NCBI RefSeq assembly: GCF_964340395.1
Contig: NC_135550.1
Span: 5,725,101-5,789,100 of the forward strand
From: Glandiceps talaboti
Taxonomy: Eukaryota > Hemichordata > Enteropneusta > Spengelidae
Reading direction: 5' to 3'
DNA: 64,000 nucleotides
Shown: positions 12,362-25,770 of the stretch, in pieces
How the letters are laid out: each line of letters opens with the position of its first letter
Position numbering within the stretch: the first letter of the stretch is position 1
Position numbers and translations under genes: made by a program
Notes under the pieces: generated by a model
Told to the model about the DNA's origin: nothing
The model's database searches: none
The model's input: the letters and a program-made list of their open reading frames with translations, nothing else

Positions 12362-13450
12362 TTACATTTTTGTGTACGTTCTGAAGCCCATATTTTTCAG
12401 TGCCTTAAATTTAACATTTAGGGCTCCAAGAGCTCTACTTGCGGCTTCGGAAGTTACATTTGCAGTTACCGTATAATCTAAAAATTCATTTAGCACGACG
12501 CCCAAATATTTGTATTTATCAGAATAACTTAAAGATACATTTCCAATGTTCCAGTTACTTCTGTCAATATGTTTACGCCTAAAATGAAGAACCTCCGATT
12601 TAGCATCATTTACAGATAGCCTCCATTTCTTGCACCATTCATTAATATGATTTAACATCTGTTGCATGTCATTTTCATTATCAGTAAGAATCACAATATC
12701 ATCTGCATATAATAAAATATTTATATCATCTATACAAATCATTAATAAACAGAGAAAGTAGGAGAAAGGTTATCACCTTGTCTTACTCCTTGACTAGTAG
12801 AAAACCAGTGTGTTTGAAATATGTTAAGCTTAACAGAAGCTAAGGTATCTGTATACATTGCTCGTATACTTTCATACATTTTCCCATCGATGCCATTCAA
12901 AAGCAGTTTATACAATAATGCATTTCTATCGACACTATCAAACGCCTTTCTCAAATCAATAAATGTTCCAAAAGTAGACAGCCCATGTACAATTCTATTG
13001 CGGATAATTGAAGTTAAAACAAAATATGACCTTGACAACTTCTGTCTTTCCTGAAGCCATTTTGCTCGTCAATAAGTAAATTATTATTTTCTAAATAAAT
13101 CAAAATTCTAGTGTTAATCACAGAACTGTACAATTTCGACACTGTAGACAATAAACTGAGGGCTCTTTAATTCATCGGAATTCGTGGGTCTTTTTTCAAT
13201 CTTTTGGAATTGGACAAATCAGCGATTTCTTCCAAATGCTAGGAATTTTACCCTATCAAAACAAAGTCGGAATAACTGAGTTAATATTTCAATGGAAGCT
13301 CTATTTTCAGCACCTCATAAGGAACTTTGTCAACACCTTACGATTTGCCTCTTTTCGCTTTGCAAACAACATTAAATTTTTCAATTTCCTGAATTGAAAA
13401 TTTTCTGTTTAACTCAAAATTGTCCACATACAATGGATCCCTCATATTAT
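12362..13450 (-). pseudogene. Decayed LINE reverse transcriptase
   Basis: Read on the minus strand from 13450 down, the frames carry RT blocks in order: GVDKVPYEVLK, ALSLLSTVSKLYSSVIN, DEQNGFRK, FGTFIDLRKAFDSVDRNALL (catalytic Asp), QGVRQGDNLSPT, and the catalytic YADDIVILTDNENDMQQML, then WRLSVNDAKSEVLHFRR. The copy is broken by several stops in the N-terminal part (13450-13050) and a frame change near 12740, just before the YADD block. The endonuclease and the C-terminal end are absent. The block wording resembles the CR1/L2/Rex1-Jockey group, but the clade is not certain. It is unrelated to the L1/Tx1-like insertion at 41-42 kb. Confidence 0.85.
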
Positions 13451-15060
13451 TTTCCAATACAGATTTATGTTTGTATGGCTACATATTAGAGTAAGCTCTC
13501 GCAGTAATCTATTTTACTGAAAATTATGTTATCATCACTTAAAGATGTCAACTCAAACCTGACATTAAGTGATTCTAATCAATGATTCGATGAGGGGGAA
13601 ATGCTTACCATACATAGAATCAATTGTGCTAACAATGCAAGAAGACAATTGTAATATCGTAGGAGGCATATGCATGCACCTCCACTATGCTAGAATAAAT
13701 TAAATAAAGCCCCCCCCCCCTAAGGGTTCATGTAGAAATTTTCACTTGCGTAAAAAGTCTATGCCACAGCTTGTGTGTGCTACTCGTGGCTTGTGCATAT
13801 TTAATTATTATACTTCAACGATATTTATATATATAACTAGCTTCTCGGAAAATTTAAGCCCATTGTGGTGCAAAACTAGTCGGAGATTCAAGGTGTTTTG
13901 TACTCATTTACTCCTACAAGTCTATTATAGGTAACATGTCTCAATATACACCTGGCTAGCCACCTCCCCCTCCCGATGAGAGAGTTAGTTCAAAATCAAC
14001 GATAGGGATCATCCTGTTTTCACAGGAAGGAGGTCAGATGCCCCAGGTTCAGTCTTTTTGCTGATCCGATGTAAAAATCCATCGACCCCCCCCCCCCCCC
14101 CCACACACACACACCCTCTGAGAAATTTACCGGGCGCTGACTTCCGCCATTTTACCTCTGTTTACTGGCGCAGAATAAGACAAATCGTAGACTGGACATT
14201 TATCACTTTTAGGTGAAGTGTGGGTGGCGTTGACGGAGAACACTTATAACAGAGAAAAGTCTATCATCTGCCGTTAGGAGCACCATTGTATGTTTTCGTA
14301 TGTATTCAAATATCCACGGACCTTGGTAAAAAAAAATTGAAAAAAAAGTTCAACAATAAAAAAAGTTCAAAAATAAAAAAAAATAAATATATATTTTGAC
14401 TTTCAATTATATATAATACTTAAAAACATTCTGGTTTGACGAAAAATAAGACAATAATTTCAAATAAATGAAAACTTGTTTGAATTAAATAATGTTACGC
14501 ATAAACAGTTAAAATTAGTTTGTAACTACGAAAATTATAAAATAGAACAGCTAAAATAGAATAATAATTTTGGCCTGGACGGCTTGCCATATTGAACGGC
14601 TTGCCATACATTGACACTATCCGATCGATTTAAAATAAAATGTATGTACCGCAGGAAAGCCTATGATACAGCACATTTAAATTTGCCTCGGTGGCAGTGG
14701 CACGAAAAAGAACTCTCAAATTATGAATAGTATTTTTCAGCGATCGCCATGTTAGACGGCATGTTTTGCCTACGACAAACCATGCAAAACGTGTGAAGTT
14801 GTCGTGGTAGCAACGTTAACTAAGGTGGGCGTACATGGCTACAGTGATGAGGGCGATCGGTCAAAGCCTGTCTCAAAACAACTGTGTGTCATTCATTTGA
14901 ATAAAACCCACTTTAAGCTTATCATAATATTAATAATTCTGCACAGTTACCAATAAAAAGCATAGCGTCATAAGTGTTATGTCACTTCGAAAAGTGTCAT
15001 CACACAGATAACATGAACATTCTCATTGCTTAGAACAAACTGATTTGTACAGGTAAGAAC
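13450..15060. other. No gene seen; poly-C tracts and AT-rich spacer
   Basis: Contains poly-C runs near 13710 and 14085-14102, and AAAATGGCGG (a YY1-like motif, minus strand) near 14147. Several short plus-strand frames lack recognisable domains. Confidence 0.5.
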
Positions 15061-15061
15061 A

Positions 15062-15290
15062 TATATCTGTATCTAAATTTCTGTCTATCGGTTTATCTGT
15101 CTGTCTATCTATTCATCTACCTATTTATCTGTCTATATATCTGTTTATCTATCTATCTGTATGTATGCCTGTCTGTCTGTCTGTCTGTCTCTGTCTGTCT
15201 GTCTGTCTGTCTGTCTGTGTATGTCTGTCTGTGTATGTCTGTCTATCTATCTGTTGTCTATCTATTAATCGATCAGTCTATCCGTCTCTC
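15062..15290. repeat. (TCTG/TCTA)n microsatellite
   Basis: About 230 bp of interrupted TCTG and TCTA tetranucleotides. The plus-strand frame of Cys, Leu, Ser and Val across it is a repeat translation. Confidence 0.9.
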
Positions 15291-15885
15291 TATATACACA
15301 CAATTATATACATCTACCGGGTCACTTATTTTGTAAAGTATTGTGTTTGTTTTTAAAGTGAAGATGGGGAATATATCCTTATGTTTATTTACGACACTTT
15401 TGTTCTTTGTCATCAATATCTGTTAATATTAATTTACACTTCTTAGGTAATTATTGGAATTGTAAAGTCATAGTACGTTGAATTAATTTACATTAAAAGG
15501 AACAATATATATAATGTAAAATCTTAAACGCTCTTAATGTAACAAGTGAACATATCTTTTCCGAAATCTGAGTCTGATTGTTTTCTTTCACGGTCTCTGC
15601 TTGAGTCACATTGTTTACTTTCAATTTGTTTGTGTCTTTGTTGATGATAAAATTGTAACAGTTAATTGTAACAACATCGTTACAGCATCGTAATGGCATT
15701 GGTGTGAGAGACATTAGCTGCGGTACATTGTTCATTTGACAGTTGATTTTCACATAGACTATATGTTTACAAATGATAATTTCATGTATAAAATAAACGA
15801 GCTCTTTGAAGATGAGGATAGACTCTATCGGGAAGTGACCACAATTTAATGTGATGTTATTTAATGTACAATTCGAGAAACTGAA

Positions 15886-16577
15886 ATGAATACTGGATGT
15901 AATATGTGTAATACACAGAAATGCAACATCAATGATGAACCAGACTGGAGTTACTTCCAGAAGAATTTAACCTCAAAACTTAACTCACTTGACACGAGGG
16001 TTAATTTGGGCTCAAATAAAAAGAATCAACATGCTTGTGATGAACTTTCGAATTATTGGCTAACTTCTGTTACTGAAACATGCAATGCAGTCATAGGAAA
16101 GAAAACAATAAAAACTCATGTAAACCATGGTTTGATAAAGAAATCAAAGCTGCAATCAATGTAAGAAAGAAATCAAGTAGAAAACACAGACAGTGGGTTC
16201 ATGATAATAAAAATAACAATAATATGAATAGTGAATATGGCCAAACTTTATGGCAGAAGTATTTGGATGATAAGAAGTGTGCACAACATATTATTAAACA
16301 AAAACAAATTGAATATAATGTTAAACAGTGCATCAATATTTCAAAGTCAGGTGGGATATCCTGTAAGAAATACTGGTCATTATTTAGAGATACAAAAGAA
16401 GGATCATACACAGCAGTTCTCAACCAAGAATCGGCTGGGGAATTGAACTTATATCAAGATTTTAAAGACAGGAAAGAACTGCTATGTTTATTTATAGGAG
16501 ATAATACGAAATATTACAATGAGTCTATAAGTCAACAAATTGATAAACTTATCAAACAATACCGTATGAATTATTAA
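15886..16577 (+). pseudogene. LINE fragment (endonuclease-RT spacer)
   Basis: Two overlapping frames join near 16100-16150 through a single frame change. The second contains CKPWFDKEIKAAINVRKK and later QHIIKQKQIEYNVKQC and KKYWSLFRDTK. This matches the basic, Trp-containing region between endonuclease and RT in many LINEs (the KPWWD...K..R..R pattern). It ends at TAA 16575-16577 and is followed at once by an (AAAC/AAAT)n tract (16578-16640), so no RT follows. It is either a truncated copy or a fragment mobilised in trans. No endonuclease was seen upstream. Confidence 0.6.
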
Positions 16578-16640
16578 TGACTAAATAAACAAATAAATAA
16601 ACAAACAAACAAACAAACAAACAAACAAATAAATAAATTA
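16578..16640. repeat. (AAAC)n/(AAAT)n simple repeat
   Basis: A-rich tetranucleotide tract directly after the LINE fragment. It may be its 3' tail. Confidence 0.85.
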
Positions 16641-18436
16641 CCACGCACTCGCTACCCACATCTGGATGGACATATTTAGATTAAAACACTGGCTGTTTTA
16701 CGTGTATTTGACATAACTTTTTCCTTTGATATCTTCGCTACTTATGACAGTAGTTGTCAAGGCGTTGATGAGCATATTACATAAGCGGAAGCAACGACTT
16801 GATCTTCAGGCTGCTAATGAAAGCACGTGATTCAAATTCATGTTTTAACGGATGAGAATCGTCTTTCAAAGTGATATTTGTTCTGTAATTTATCACACCT
16901 TTGGACTAGATAGTGTCATAAGACTCTTCATGTGCATCAACCAGTCTCCCACACACTTTCAGGTTATATAGATTGGACAATTATTGTTTCTTTGCCCTAT
17001 TTGGAAACGTTCCGAGGAAATCGTTCGAAGAATCTAACTTTTCCTATTTCTTAAGTAAGGTGTGCTAAAGAAAGTTTTTCCATGATGCTTTGAGCCAAAG
17101 CGACCTTTTGACATTGTGCTTTCCCAATGAATAATATTATTTCATTTTTAACTCTGGGAAAACTGTCACCGCATGATTTTTTTTAATCGTGAATTCTATT
17201 TAGAATTGTTTATGAGCAAGATATCTTCAATGTTCCGTCTTTGGTCATTTTGGGGGGAGAAAGTAAAAATAAATGACAGCTTCAAAACTAGAGGTTTAAA
17301 TCCTGATATCTGAAAATCTCTAATCATGCTCCAAAATACGCTGAATCAAAACACAATAATTCTAACCCAATATTACCGATTTTTTAGTCTCGAACTTGTT
17401 ATTGTCCATACACTGTGTATACTGAGTTCAATGCACGGTGGTCAGTGTATCGCTCTCCTTGACTGGTGGGGTCAGAAAAAAATAGGTAAACTCACTCTCA
17501 TAAATCGATTTATAAATCCAAACTAGCACTGCCACAAATAAAGCAGTCCCTTTACAGAACATTTTCCTTCAGATGTAGGCTAAAACAATGAATGCCAGTA
17601 TGCAAAACCATATTTGTAAGTGCGTGCATACACCTCACAAGTAATCGCATACTCTCTACACTAGATTAGAACACTCTTTTACCTGCGCAGTGAAGACGCG
17701 CAGTAAAAAGACTAGTTTTTAACCTTTTAGCTTTGATGTTATCCAGTTCAAAAGCCCTATTTGTCTTTTACATTTGAGTTACTTCACAACTTCCTCTTCA
17801 GAGTTGTATTTATAATCGTATTACTATTCGCCATTCATACCAATGAATCTATCTATGTATCCATCCATCCAGTCTTTCTCTCAAGATAATATTAAAATCA
17901 TTACGCAAGTCGAATGTAGCATAAAATGCAATAAGTTAAATATCGATGAGATCTACTGTTTCACTTGTGTTCACTTTTGTAAACCCCCTCCTCCTCCCTC
18001 AATAACGACTCATTATGTTCAATCGTAAGCAATCATCTTGTTATAGCTCATAAAACTCTTCGTCAATTTGTCTAGTGGACAGGTTAGGGTTAGGGTTTGT
18101 TTTATTGCTACTTTATTTGCATGTTTTCAAGTAACTGTTGTAATATTTGATTTGATAACAAGACCGAAGACTGCATCGACTTGAATTGAATTGACATGAA
18201 TTCCCTTAATTTGCTTTGATTTGAATTGAACTTAATTGAGCTGAATTGAATTGAATTGAATTGAAAAGTAACTGTATGTATATTGTTTAACACTTTTATT
18301 CGGAAAGAAACAAGATGGAATTTTTTGTATTTTAATTTTAAAATGTTTACTTCTCTTGTATCTAATGTGTGGGTGTGTGTAATCAATCACATAACCAAAT
18401 TTATTATATGGAATATATATGCAATAATAAAATTAT
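16641..18436. other. No gene seen
   Basis: AT-rich spacer with a TTGAATTGAATTGAA simple repeat near 18230-18265. No exon-like frame with splice sites was recognised. Confidence 0.5.
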
Positions 18437-18472
18437 TTGTTTATTAATTTCAATCAGCAGGAACCAGCAGAT

Positions 18473-18970
18473 ATGATCATAATGCAGTACTGGTTTGTGT
18501 TCATCATTGTTTCCATGACAACTGATGTAACTTTCTCAACAAGCTCCATCTCTGGTGTTTTCTCAAGTGATTATGACCACGAAGAACCATATATACCTGA
18601 TGTTTGCTTTGATGAAGAAAATCAACGTCGACTGGATTCCTGTATGTCTGAGTCTGGTCAACCCATCTGTAATCCTATTGTTGACTATCGTAGTCATACG
18701 GAATTGATTTATCATTGTGATGCCAGTTGCTTAGTGATGGGAGACTGTTGCTATGACTACACTGACGTATGCTTAGAGACAACAACAGCTCCACCTATCT
18801 TAGTTACTGATGCAGATGCAAAGGCAATGTATATACCAGCCGATATCTGTGTATACACCGTTGTAGGAAATGTCACGATGAGACAGAGTTGTCCAGCAAA
18901 ATGGATTGATAACCATACCCGGGGTCTTTGCACTGCCCCAATTACCAACAAAGGTATTGTGCAAGTCTGG

Positions 18971-19003
<33 letters not shown>

Positions 19004-19613
19004 GATTTTTGTGTTTGTTAACATGTCTTGAGTATGTACTCTGAGTATGTAATATAGCCGATCGCTGCCGCCAACCCCAAGTTCTATCCAAACAGGGAAA
19101 TCAAGATGGCGGAAAGGGTTAAAGTAGCTAGCTGGCTAGTGACCAATGTGATTAAAATTTGATGTTGTGAAAGTGGCTAGATGTTTTGCTCCGGGTAAAC
19201 GCCGCCATCCCACGGGCGGCAATCACCCGGAACAAAACAAATAGGAACATTTTACTGATATATATCAACGTCGACTGGATTCCTGTATGTCTGAGTCTGG
19301 TCAACCCATCTGTAATCCTATTGTTGACTATCGTAGTCATACGGAATTGATTTATCATTGTGATGCCAGTTGCTTAGTGATGGGAGACTGTTGCTATGAC
19401 TACACTGACGTATGCTTAGAGACAACAACAGCTCCACCTATCTTAGTTACTGATGCAGATGCAAAGGCAATGTATATACCAGCCGATATCTGTGTATACA
19501 CCGTTGTAGGAAATGTCACGATGAGACAGAGTTGTCCAGCAAAATGGATTGATAACCATACCCGGGGTCTTTGCACTGCCCCAATTACCAACAAAGGTAT
19601 TGTGCAAGTCTGG

Positions 19614-19650
<37 letters not shown>

Positions 19651-21039
19651 GATTTTTGTGTTTGTTAACATGTCTTGAGTATGTACTCTGAGTATGTAAT
19701 ATAGCCGATCGCTGCCGCCAACCCCAAGTTCTATCCAAACAGGGAAATCAAGATGGCGGAAAGGGTTAAAGTAGCTAGCTGGCTAGTGACCAATGTGATT
19801 AAAATTTGATGTTGTGAAAGTGGCTAGATGTTTTGCTCCGGGTAAACGCCGCCATCCCACGGGCGGCAATCACCCGGAACAAAACAAATAGGAACATTTT
19901 ACTGATATATATTTGGTTTTCTTTTTCTTTCTTTTTGTACAGAATATTTCCTAAGAATTGTACCTGTGACTGGTCCAGATGGTATGATATATCGTAATGT
20001 ATTCTGTGCAACATGTAATGGTCTGACTGAATCAGATATAGAAATTTGGATGGCGATTTTACAGTGTCCAAAGGATTTTATGTATGAAAACCACCCAAAC
20101 CTTGTAGTTGAAAATCTAGATATTTTGCAGATCATAGAGTTCGCAAAATTGGCTTATAATTCCCCAAAGTGGAGAATCACGCCAATTCAGAGAGTAAATT
20201 CTACCTCTATTATTAGACCCTGTAGCAATTTCATTGACACATGTGCCTCATCAATATATGGGAATGATTCACAAGTAATGTGTAAGTCACACTTTGCTTT
20301 AGTTACAGCTGGCACACCAGAGACAATTTACAAAAATAGTTATTGTGCTCATTGCAATGGCGCATATATTCGGGGTTGTGGATCTCTATTAGGTATGGGA
20401 TTAAAATACACATATGCCCCGAGTATACTGTTTGATTTGCCGACATTACATGAAACACAAATGACGTCAGGGTGGCCATTTTATTCATCAGGCACAATAT
20501 CCTGAAAGGTTGCTTGTCCAACGGAAAGTTTTTTCGATCCAATGTTAATGAAATGTATTGGCCTTACAAACAATACAACCGAATTCAATCAATCTGTTCA
20601 GTCTACTTTCAATTCCACAGGTAACTTATTCCCTGCATGTAATACAAGTCAATTGTTACGTCTCAATACTTCAGAGTACAATGTCAAAGGTGGTACACTG
20701 GTGTATCGCTATAGAGGTTCCACGTATGAATCTAGCGACTTTTATATTTCTGTAACCAACGCTGTTGCGTACGTCTGTGGTAATGCCATGTCTGAATATC
20801 CAGTAGTTCGAATTGAAAGATGGTTGATCTGGTTAACAATTGCCTGTTCTTCGTTATCCATTGTTTGTCTTTCTGCACATATAATCATTTACTGTCTTTC
20901 CAAGAAAATGCACATTTTCCCGAAGAAGCTTCTTCTAAATCTAGTTATATCATTGTTAATTGCACAGGGTCTATTCCTATCTGGAATGGGAATTAATGCA
21001 TGGCCAGGACACCGGCATTTTCGGGTTTCATGGAAATGA
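18473..21039 (+). pseudogene. SMB-like adhesion/Methuselah-type 7TM receptor, 5' part, broken
   Basis: Exon 1 (18473-18953) starts with a hydrophobic leader MIIMQYWFVFIIVSMTTDV, then a somatomedin-B-like cysteine pattern (DSCMSESGQPIC, CDASC, GDCCYDYTDVC). It ends AAAG|GTATTG and joins in phase to 19943 after TTTTTGTACAG, reading EYFLRIVPVTGPDGMIY. The second exon has two CAxCNG boxes (FCATCNG, YCAHCNG), as in invertebrate secretin-like receptors, then FFDPMLMKC, a Cys-rich pre-membrane segment, TM1 (WLIWLTIACSSLSIVCL) and TM2 (LLLNLVISLLIAQGLFL). There are two lesions: an in-frame TGA at 20503-20505 with homology continuing in the same frame, and loss of homology after TM2, with a stop at 21037-21039. 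TM3-7 were not found downstream. It is likely a pseudogene or a damaged paralogue; an assembly error at the TGA is possible. Confidence 0.7.
18621..19912. repeat. Near-exact ~645-bp tandem duplication of partial exon plus intron
   Basis: The segment starting at ATCAACGTCGACTGG (18621) recurs at 19264. The offset is 643 bp, rising to 647 after the (TGTC)n tract, because copy 2 has one more TGTC. No other difference was seen by eye. The unit holds the 3' two-thirds of the receptor's exon 1, its splice donor, and intron up to ATTTTACTGATATAT. Copy 2 therefore has an open SMB-like frame and a working donor, but no upstream part or acceptor of its own. Confidence 0.95.
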
Positions 21040-21604
21040 CACACCGCCTGTAAAAGGATATGCACACAGACTGAGAGCCCTTTAAATCGTATTTACAAAG
21101 TAAACCTAGCTAAAATACAGCGCTACACTGATGTTATGAATTATCAGGATAGCATTTAGGTATTGAGTTTAAATTTCCCGTTGGACATACCGTAGATCAA
21201 TTCCATACAATCAAAGTTTGTATATCGATATTCTAACGGCTATAACTATATATATAATGAAAACGGTGATGTGGCTACAATTTGTGACTGACTACACAAC
21301 ACATTAACAAATGCCTGAATAGTTTATTCTCCAGGCTTAGGTATTGCGCTATATCTCTATACTATACTACTCTATAATATTTTGCACAGTAAACAGACCG
21401 TGTCACAAGGCCTGAACAGACAAAATGTTACTATCTTTATGGTAGGTAAAACATGAAGGTAAACATGAAGTTCCAACCTTATGAACCTGTTTACTGATGA
21501 GAAGATTGTGAACACATCAAAATACAACTGGAAACTCAGCACTATATCTCACATTAGAAGTAAATTTTATCAGCTTATCAACATCTCACTAGAAAGTAAA
21601 AAAG

Positions 21605-22200
21605 TTTTGCGAACGAAGTTCGCTTATTGAGCTTGTGTGACATTGTGCGATCGCCCAATATTAAATTAGGCGCAATGCGCAATGTACCATGTAGGTGCTA
21701 TTTCCCACCTTTTTTCTTCTGCATCAAAAATGAAGCTATAGAGTATTGCAAATGAAACAGATCTAGATAAATTGTTGACAACAGCGTGAAAATAGACGAA
21801 TTTATAAACATATAATGCTGTATGCTATGTTGCATCGATTGTAGTGGTGTGACCACTACAGTTTTAGTTTACATCATATATAAATGTATGATGTCACACT
21901 TGTGAACGTTAGCGTTCTTTTAGGGGTAGGGGTGGGGTGGGGTGGGGACGGGAGGGATGTTTGTCCTAAACGAACGATGTCGTTTATTAAACTTGTGCAA
22001 CGTTATGCGATCGTCCCCACCGGAGCTATATTAGGTTAGTCTTTGTTGCTACGTTATTTTCAAATGTGTTTGAAAACTCGCTAGCATTTCAGACAACAGC
22101 CTCAAAACAGATGAATTAATAAAAACATAACGTTGTATGTTATCGCACTATGGTGGCGCTCTTCACCAACCCCGCTACTAGGCATTTGTATGAGTTGTAA
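21605..22200. repeat. Diverged direct repeat, ~360-bp spacing
   Basis: Around 21605-21850 and 21967-22150, matching phrases recur in order: CGAACGA with CG-rich flank, TTATTGAGCTTGTG / TTATTAAACTTGTG, TGCGATCG, GACAACAGC, and ATAACGTTGTATGTTAT / ATAATGCTGTATGCTAT. This looks like an old duplication of a non-coding repeat. Confidence 0.6.
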
Positions 22201-24900
22201 TGCTGACCTCCACTTGTTTTGGTTTACTGCCTGGAAGTTGGTAACATGAAAGACAACTCATTCTACTCTGTTGTTCTGAAATGCGTCCTTTAAATCAAAA
22301 TTAATAATTAATTAATGTAACATAAACGTTTTTCGACGTCTATATTCCCTTGTACAGACTGAGCAAAAGTTCAAATTGCGATAAGCGTCAGCTTGTGTCA
22401 CCATATTTTGATTTTAATTATAGGTAGAATGCACCGCGGGAAAAAATTCCCTGCAAATCAAAGTTGTTCAATTCTCGTGTGGAAGTTTGTTCCCGATACT
22501 TTTTAAATAATTAACGAAATTTTGGGTTCACCGTCTTCTTTTCAAGGAAATGAAATCGTCTCACTTTTATTTTTCCTCAGTATTCTGTGGCCATATTGGA
22601 TTCTAAATTTGTTAATTTGAATATCATTTTGACCTATATTTCAAAACTTTGTGTGGTGACCCCTATTTTTTCATTGATTTGAACTAATAGGGTGAAGTTT
22701 GAAGAGTTTATTTCTTAGGTTCATTTCACGTTAATTTGAATTGATAAATGTGTGTATATTATGTATATCTTAACCTTCCCATAACAATACATGTATCCAT
22801 ATTCATTAAAACTCAGATGTCATGATTCCTGAACCTATTATTTTGGTTGTTCTTGGCTCTCACGGCTTTGACACTTGGCTGGTCAAAAGAGACTGTTTTG
22901 CATCGAAATGTTGATTTATTTGAAGGGCGCCATCTAGTTGTACAGAGCTGTAATATGTATAGCAAAGTGCTTTTAATTCAAAGTTAAACTTTATTCCTAA
23001 TCGAGATGTTGACAACAATATTTGCTACATAAATTGTATATTTGGGCAAAACCGGGAATGGAGTGACCATTAAGAGGTAGAATACTACGGGGATGATATA
23101 CATTTGTATGTTTATACCACGGGGACAAGGCACTAACTCTAATGAACTCGGATTGATGGAATGCTGAGGCAACTCCTGAGGCTGTATCACCTTGATCATT
23201 CGTGTTAGCAACATCATATAAACCACTTCCTATGTTGTATATCCAGACGTAAAGTTTGAATCACCTGTAGATAAAGTTAAGTGTAGCTGTACGCATTCTA
23301 CAACATCATACATGATGACGAATGTAATATTGAAAACTGACTACTGATTTCAACCCACAAACCATCAAATTAATGAAATGTGATCAACAATGAACGATTT
23401 CTACCAAATCATTACCAGAAACAACATTATCATCTGATAGAGTCTACAACCATGGTTCAATCATCGTGCACGTGTGTATATGAAAATGGTGTTATCATGA
23501 TCAGTTCAAGTGAGCTGACAATTATCCACACTTGATGGAAAATGTTCACTTTTTGAGCTTAATCTTAGTTGACAAATATTGAGACACAACCCTTTTGTAT
23601 AGTGATACACTTACATTCTCTAAGGCCAAATGAAAAGAAATAGTGTGTTTCCGATAATCCGACCCCAGGCTAAAAATTTTTCCCGCATGTAAAAGGTAAA
23701 ATATTAACAATTTACTTCTATCTGTATACCTTCAACCTTTGCCCTCATCTGTGGTTACCGTAAAACAAAAAATCATATTCCAGAGAGAAACCAGGTCCTT
23801 TTTAGACCGGAACAGTAGAGTCTACCATAGTCCCTCTATAGGACTGTGTATCTACATAACGTGTTCGTCTTACTTCTTTCATAATTCACACCTCAACTAG
23901 ACTGTTGTCTTTTAGTGCTATCGATGGTCAATTCAAGCATCAAAAAGGGAAATTGACGTAATATGCAACCGGAAATTGATAATGTCTTTTGTTTTCCTTT
24001 CATGTATATCCGTCAAATAGACATTGTTGGTGTTTCCTCAGAGTCTGAGTTTTTTTTATCAGGACGAGTTTCACTGTAACACCAAGCCCACCTTCACATG
24101 AAAGACACTGGACGCAATATATTTTCAATCATTCCAGACAAATATTGTGGTTAATACCAAAGCATTATTAATTTACTTCTACACGGAATAAGGCACTGGA
24201 AGCAATATATTTGCACTTATTCCAGGCAAATATTGTGATAAATTCCCAAGCATAAATTTACAATTTATTAGCTTACTTTTACCACGCAAAAAGAAGATTT
24301 GACAATGTGTGGCTTTACGCCTGGTTTACGGTATTTCAAATGTTGATGCCATACAGGAGGCATAGTTTGCTGACTAACATCGAAACCAGTTTTCTTGGCA
24401 TCCTACCAAATTGTGTGCAATAGGGAACTTACAAACCCGCCATGTTGAATGTTGCATGATGGGAAATGTGATAATAAATACTCATCAGTTAGTATTGTAA
24501 ACAATATTGTTACAATGATTGTTTATAACCACCAATAATCAATTCATATTTACCCTGACCAGTGTGGGTGGTTTATTTTATCGGTAGCTCCAGATTAGGT
24601 ATTACGTCTGAGCATGCGTCTGAGCATGCTCACTCTGGATTGCAAGTTCCATTGAAAAACAATATAAAGATGCATCACTCGAAATAACGTTTGGACCACA
24701 AGAATGAAGATTTTCGTTTTGCAAATTAATTTTCTCCTCTGTAAAAAGAAAGTTTGTCACAGAAATTGTAATTTTTTGCATTGATATTTCTATTTTGACC
24801 CAAAAAATAATGTCGTCATATGAAAGAAAAGTTTTATCCTTGTATTAAATATTTTGCTCTCACAAATCACGATTTATTCCACAAATTTATTGTTCCTGTG
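22201..24900. other. No gene seen
   Basis: AT-rich sequence. A roughly 100-bp imperfect duplication at 24090-24270 shares CACTGGA[CA]GCAATATATTT and CAAATATTGTG. The missing TM3-7 exons of the upstream receptor were looked for and not found. Confidence 0.5.
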
Positions 24901-25052
24901 TCACCTGTGGTCCACTGTGGAATCATAACCAACCTGCCGCAATTCTTCCTTTATTACTTATCGAAATAAATTGCCCGCCCACTGAAAAATTGTGTAAGAA
25001 CAGCTTTTTCGAAGAACATGAACAGCTTCGTTGACTGCACAACCCAATTCTA

Positions 25053-25146
25053 TGTAAAGGTGGAAAAATTGTCAAAGTGCTCGATAAAGTGCTCGATCGA
25101 GCATTTTGCAAAAAACAGCAAAGTACGCGTATGGCGCCTCCAAAGA
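25053..25146 (+). repeat. Dispersed repeat with GTGCTCGATCGAGCA core, copy 1
   Basis: About 93 bp matches the reverse complement of 29987-30080. Shared text includes AAAGTGCTCGATCGAGCA, AAAAACAGC, and GCGCGTATGGCGCCTCCAA or close to it. The two copies lie on either side of the foldback element in opposite orientation. Confidence 0.85.
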
Positions 25147-25436
25147 CGTGGATGGAAGATCCCGTGTGACACCTCATATGGTACAAGATCAGACCAATCT
25201 TTTTCCAAAAACAAATATATATTTTTTCAGCCTAACATGGATCAGGCCTAGTTCAGGGTTGAACATTCACCAAAGTACTGTACTCTATTTACAACAAAGC
25301 ACAACCAGTCTTGATCAAAGTGTGCCGGACGTGACCCGGACGTCAGTATCGTTGTTGAAGTATAGACCGCATAATGATTCAATTACCTTATGAGTATGGC
25401 GTTGAATGCCTGCCAATATTCGAAAATTCAATACTG

Positions 25437-25770
25437 CAATGACTATATGCAATACTGCAATGACTATATGCAATACTGCAATGACTATATGCAATATGAC
25501 TACATGAGATGACTACATGCGATATGACTACATGAGGTGACTACATGCGATATGACTACATGAGATGACTACATGCGATATGACTACATGAGATGACTAC
25601 ATGCGATATGACTACATGCGATGTGACTACATGAGATGACTACATGCGATATGACTACATGCGATGTGACTACATGCGATATGACTACATGAGATGACTA
25701 CATGCGATATGACTACATGAGATGACTACATGCGATATGACTACATGCGATGTGACTACATGCAATACTG
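25437..25770. repeat. Short tandem repeats of the left foldback arm
   Basis: About 330 bp of TATGACTACATGCGA and ATGACTACATGAG units, preceded by three CAATACTGCAATGACTATATG units. The reverse-complement array in the right arm is at about 27945-28133 and is shorter. Confidence 0.95.

Noticed and set aside
20503-20505. TGA as a selenocysteine codon
   Set aside because: No SECIS-like structure was sought or seen, and the position is not a redox motif; a premature stop or assembly error is simpler.
22984-23226. 80-codon minus-strand frame with a hydrophobic stretch
   Set aside because: No family resemblance and no splice context.
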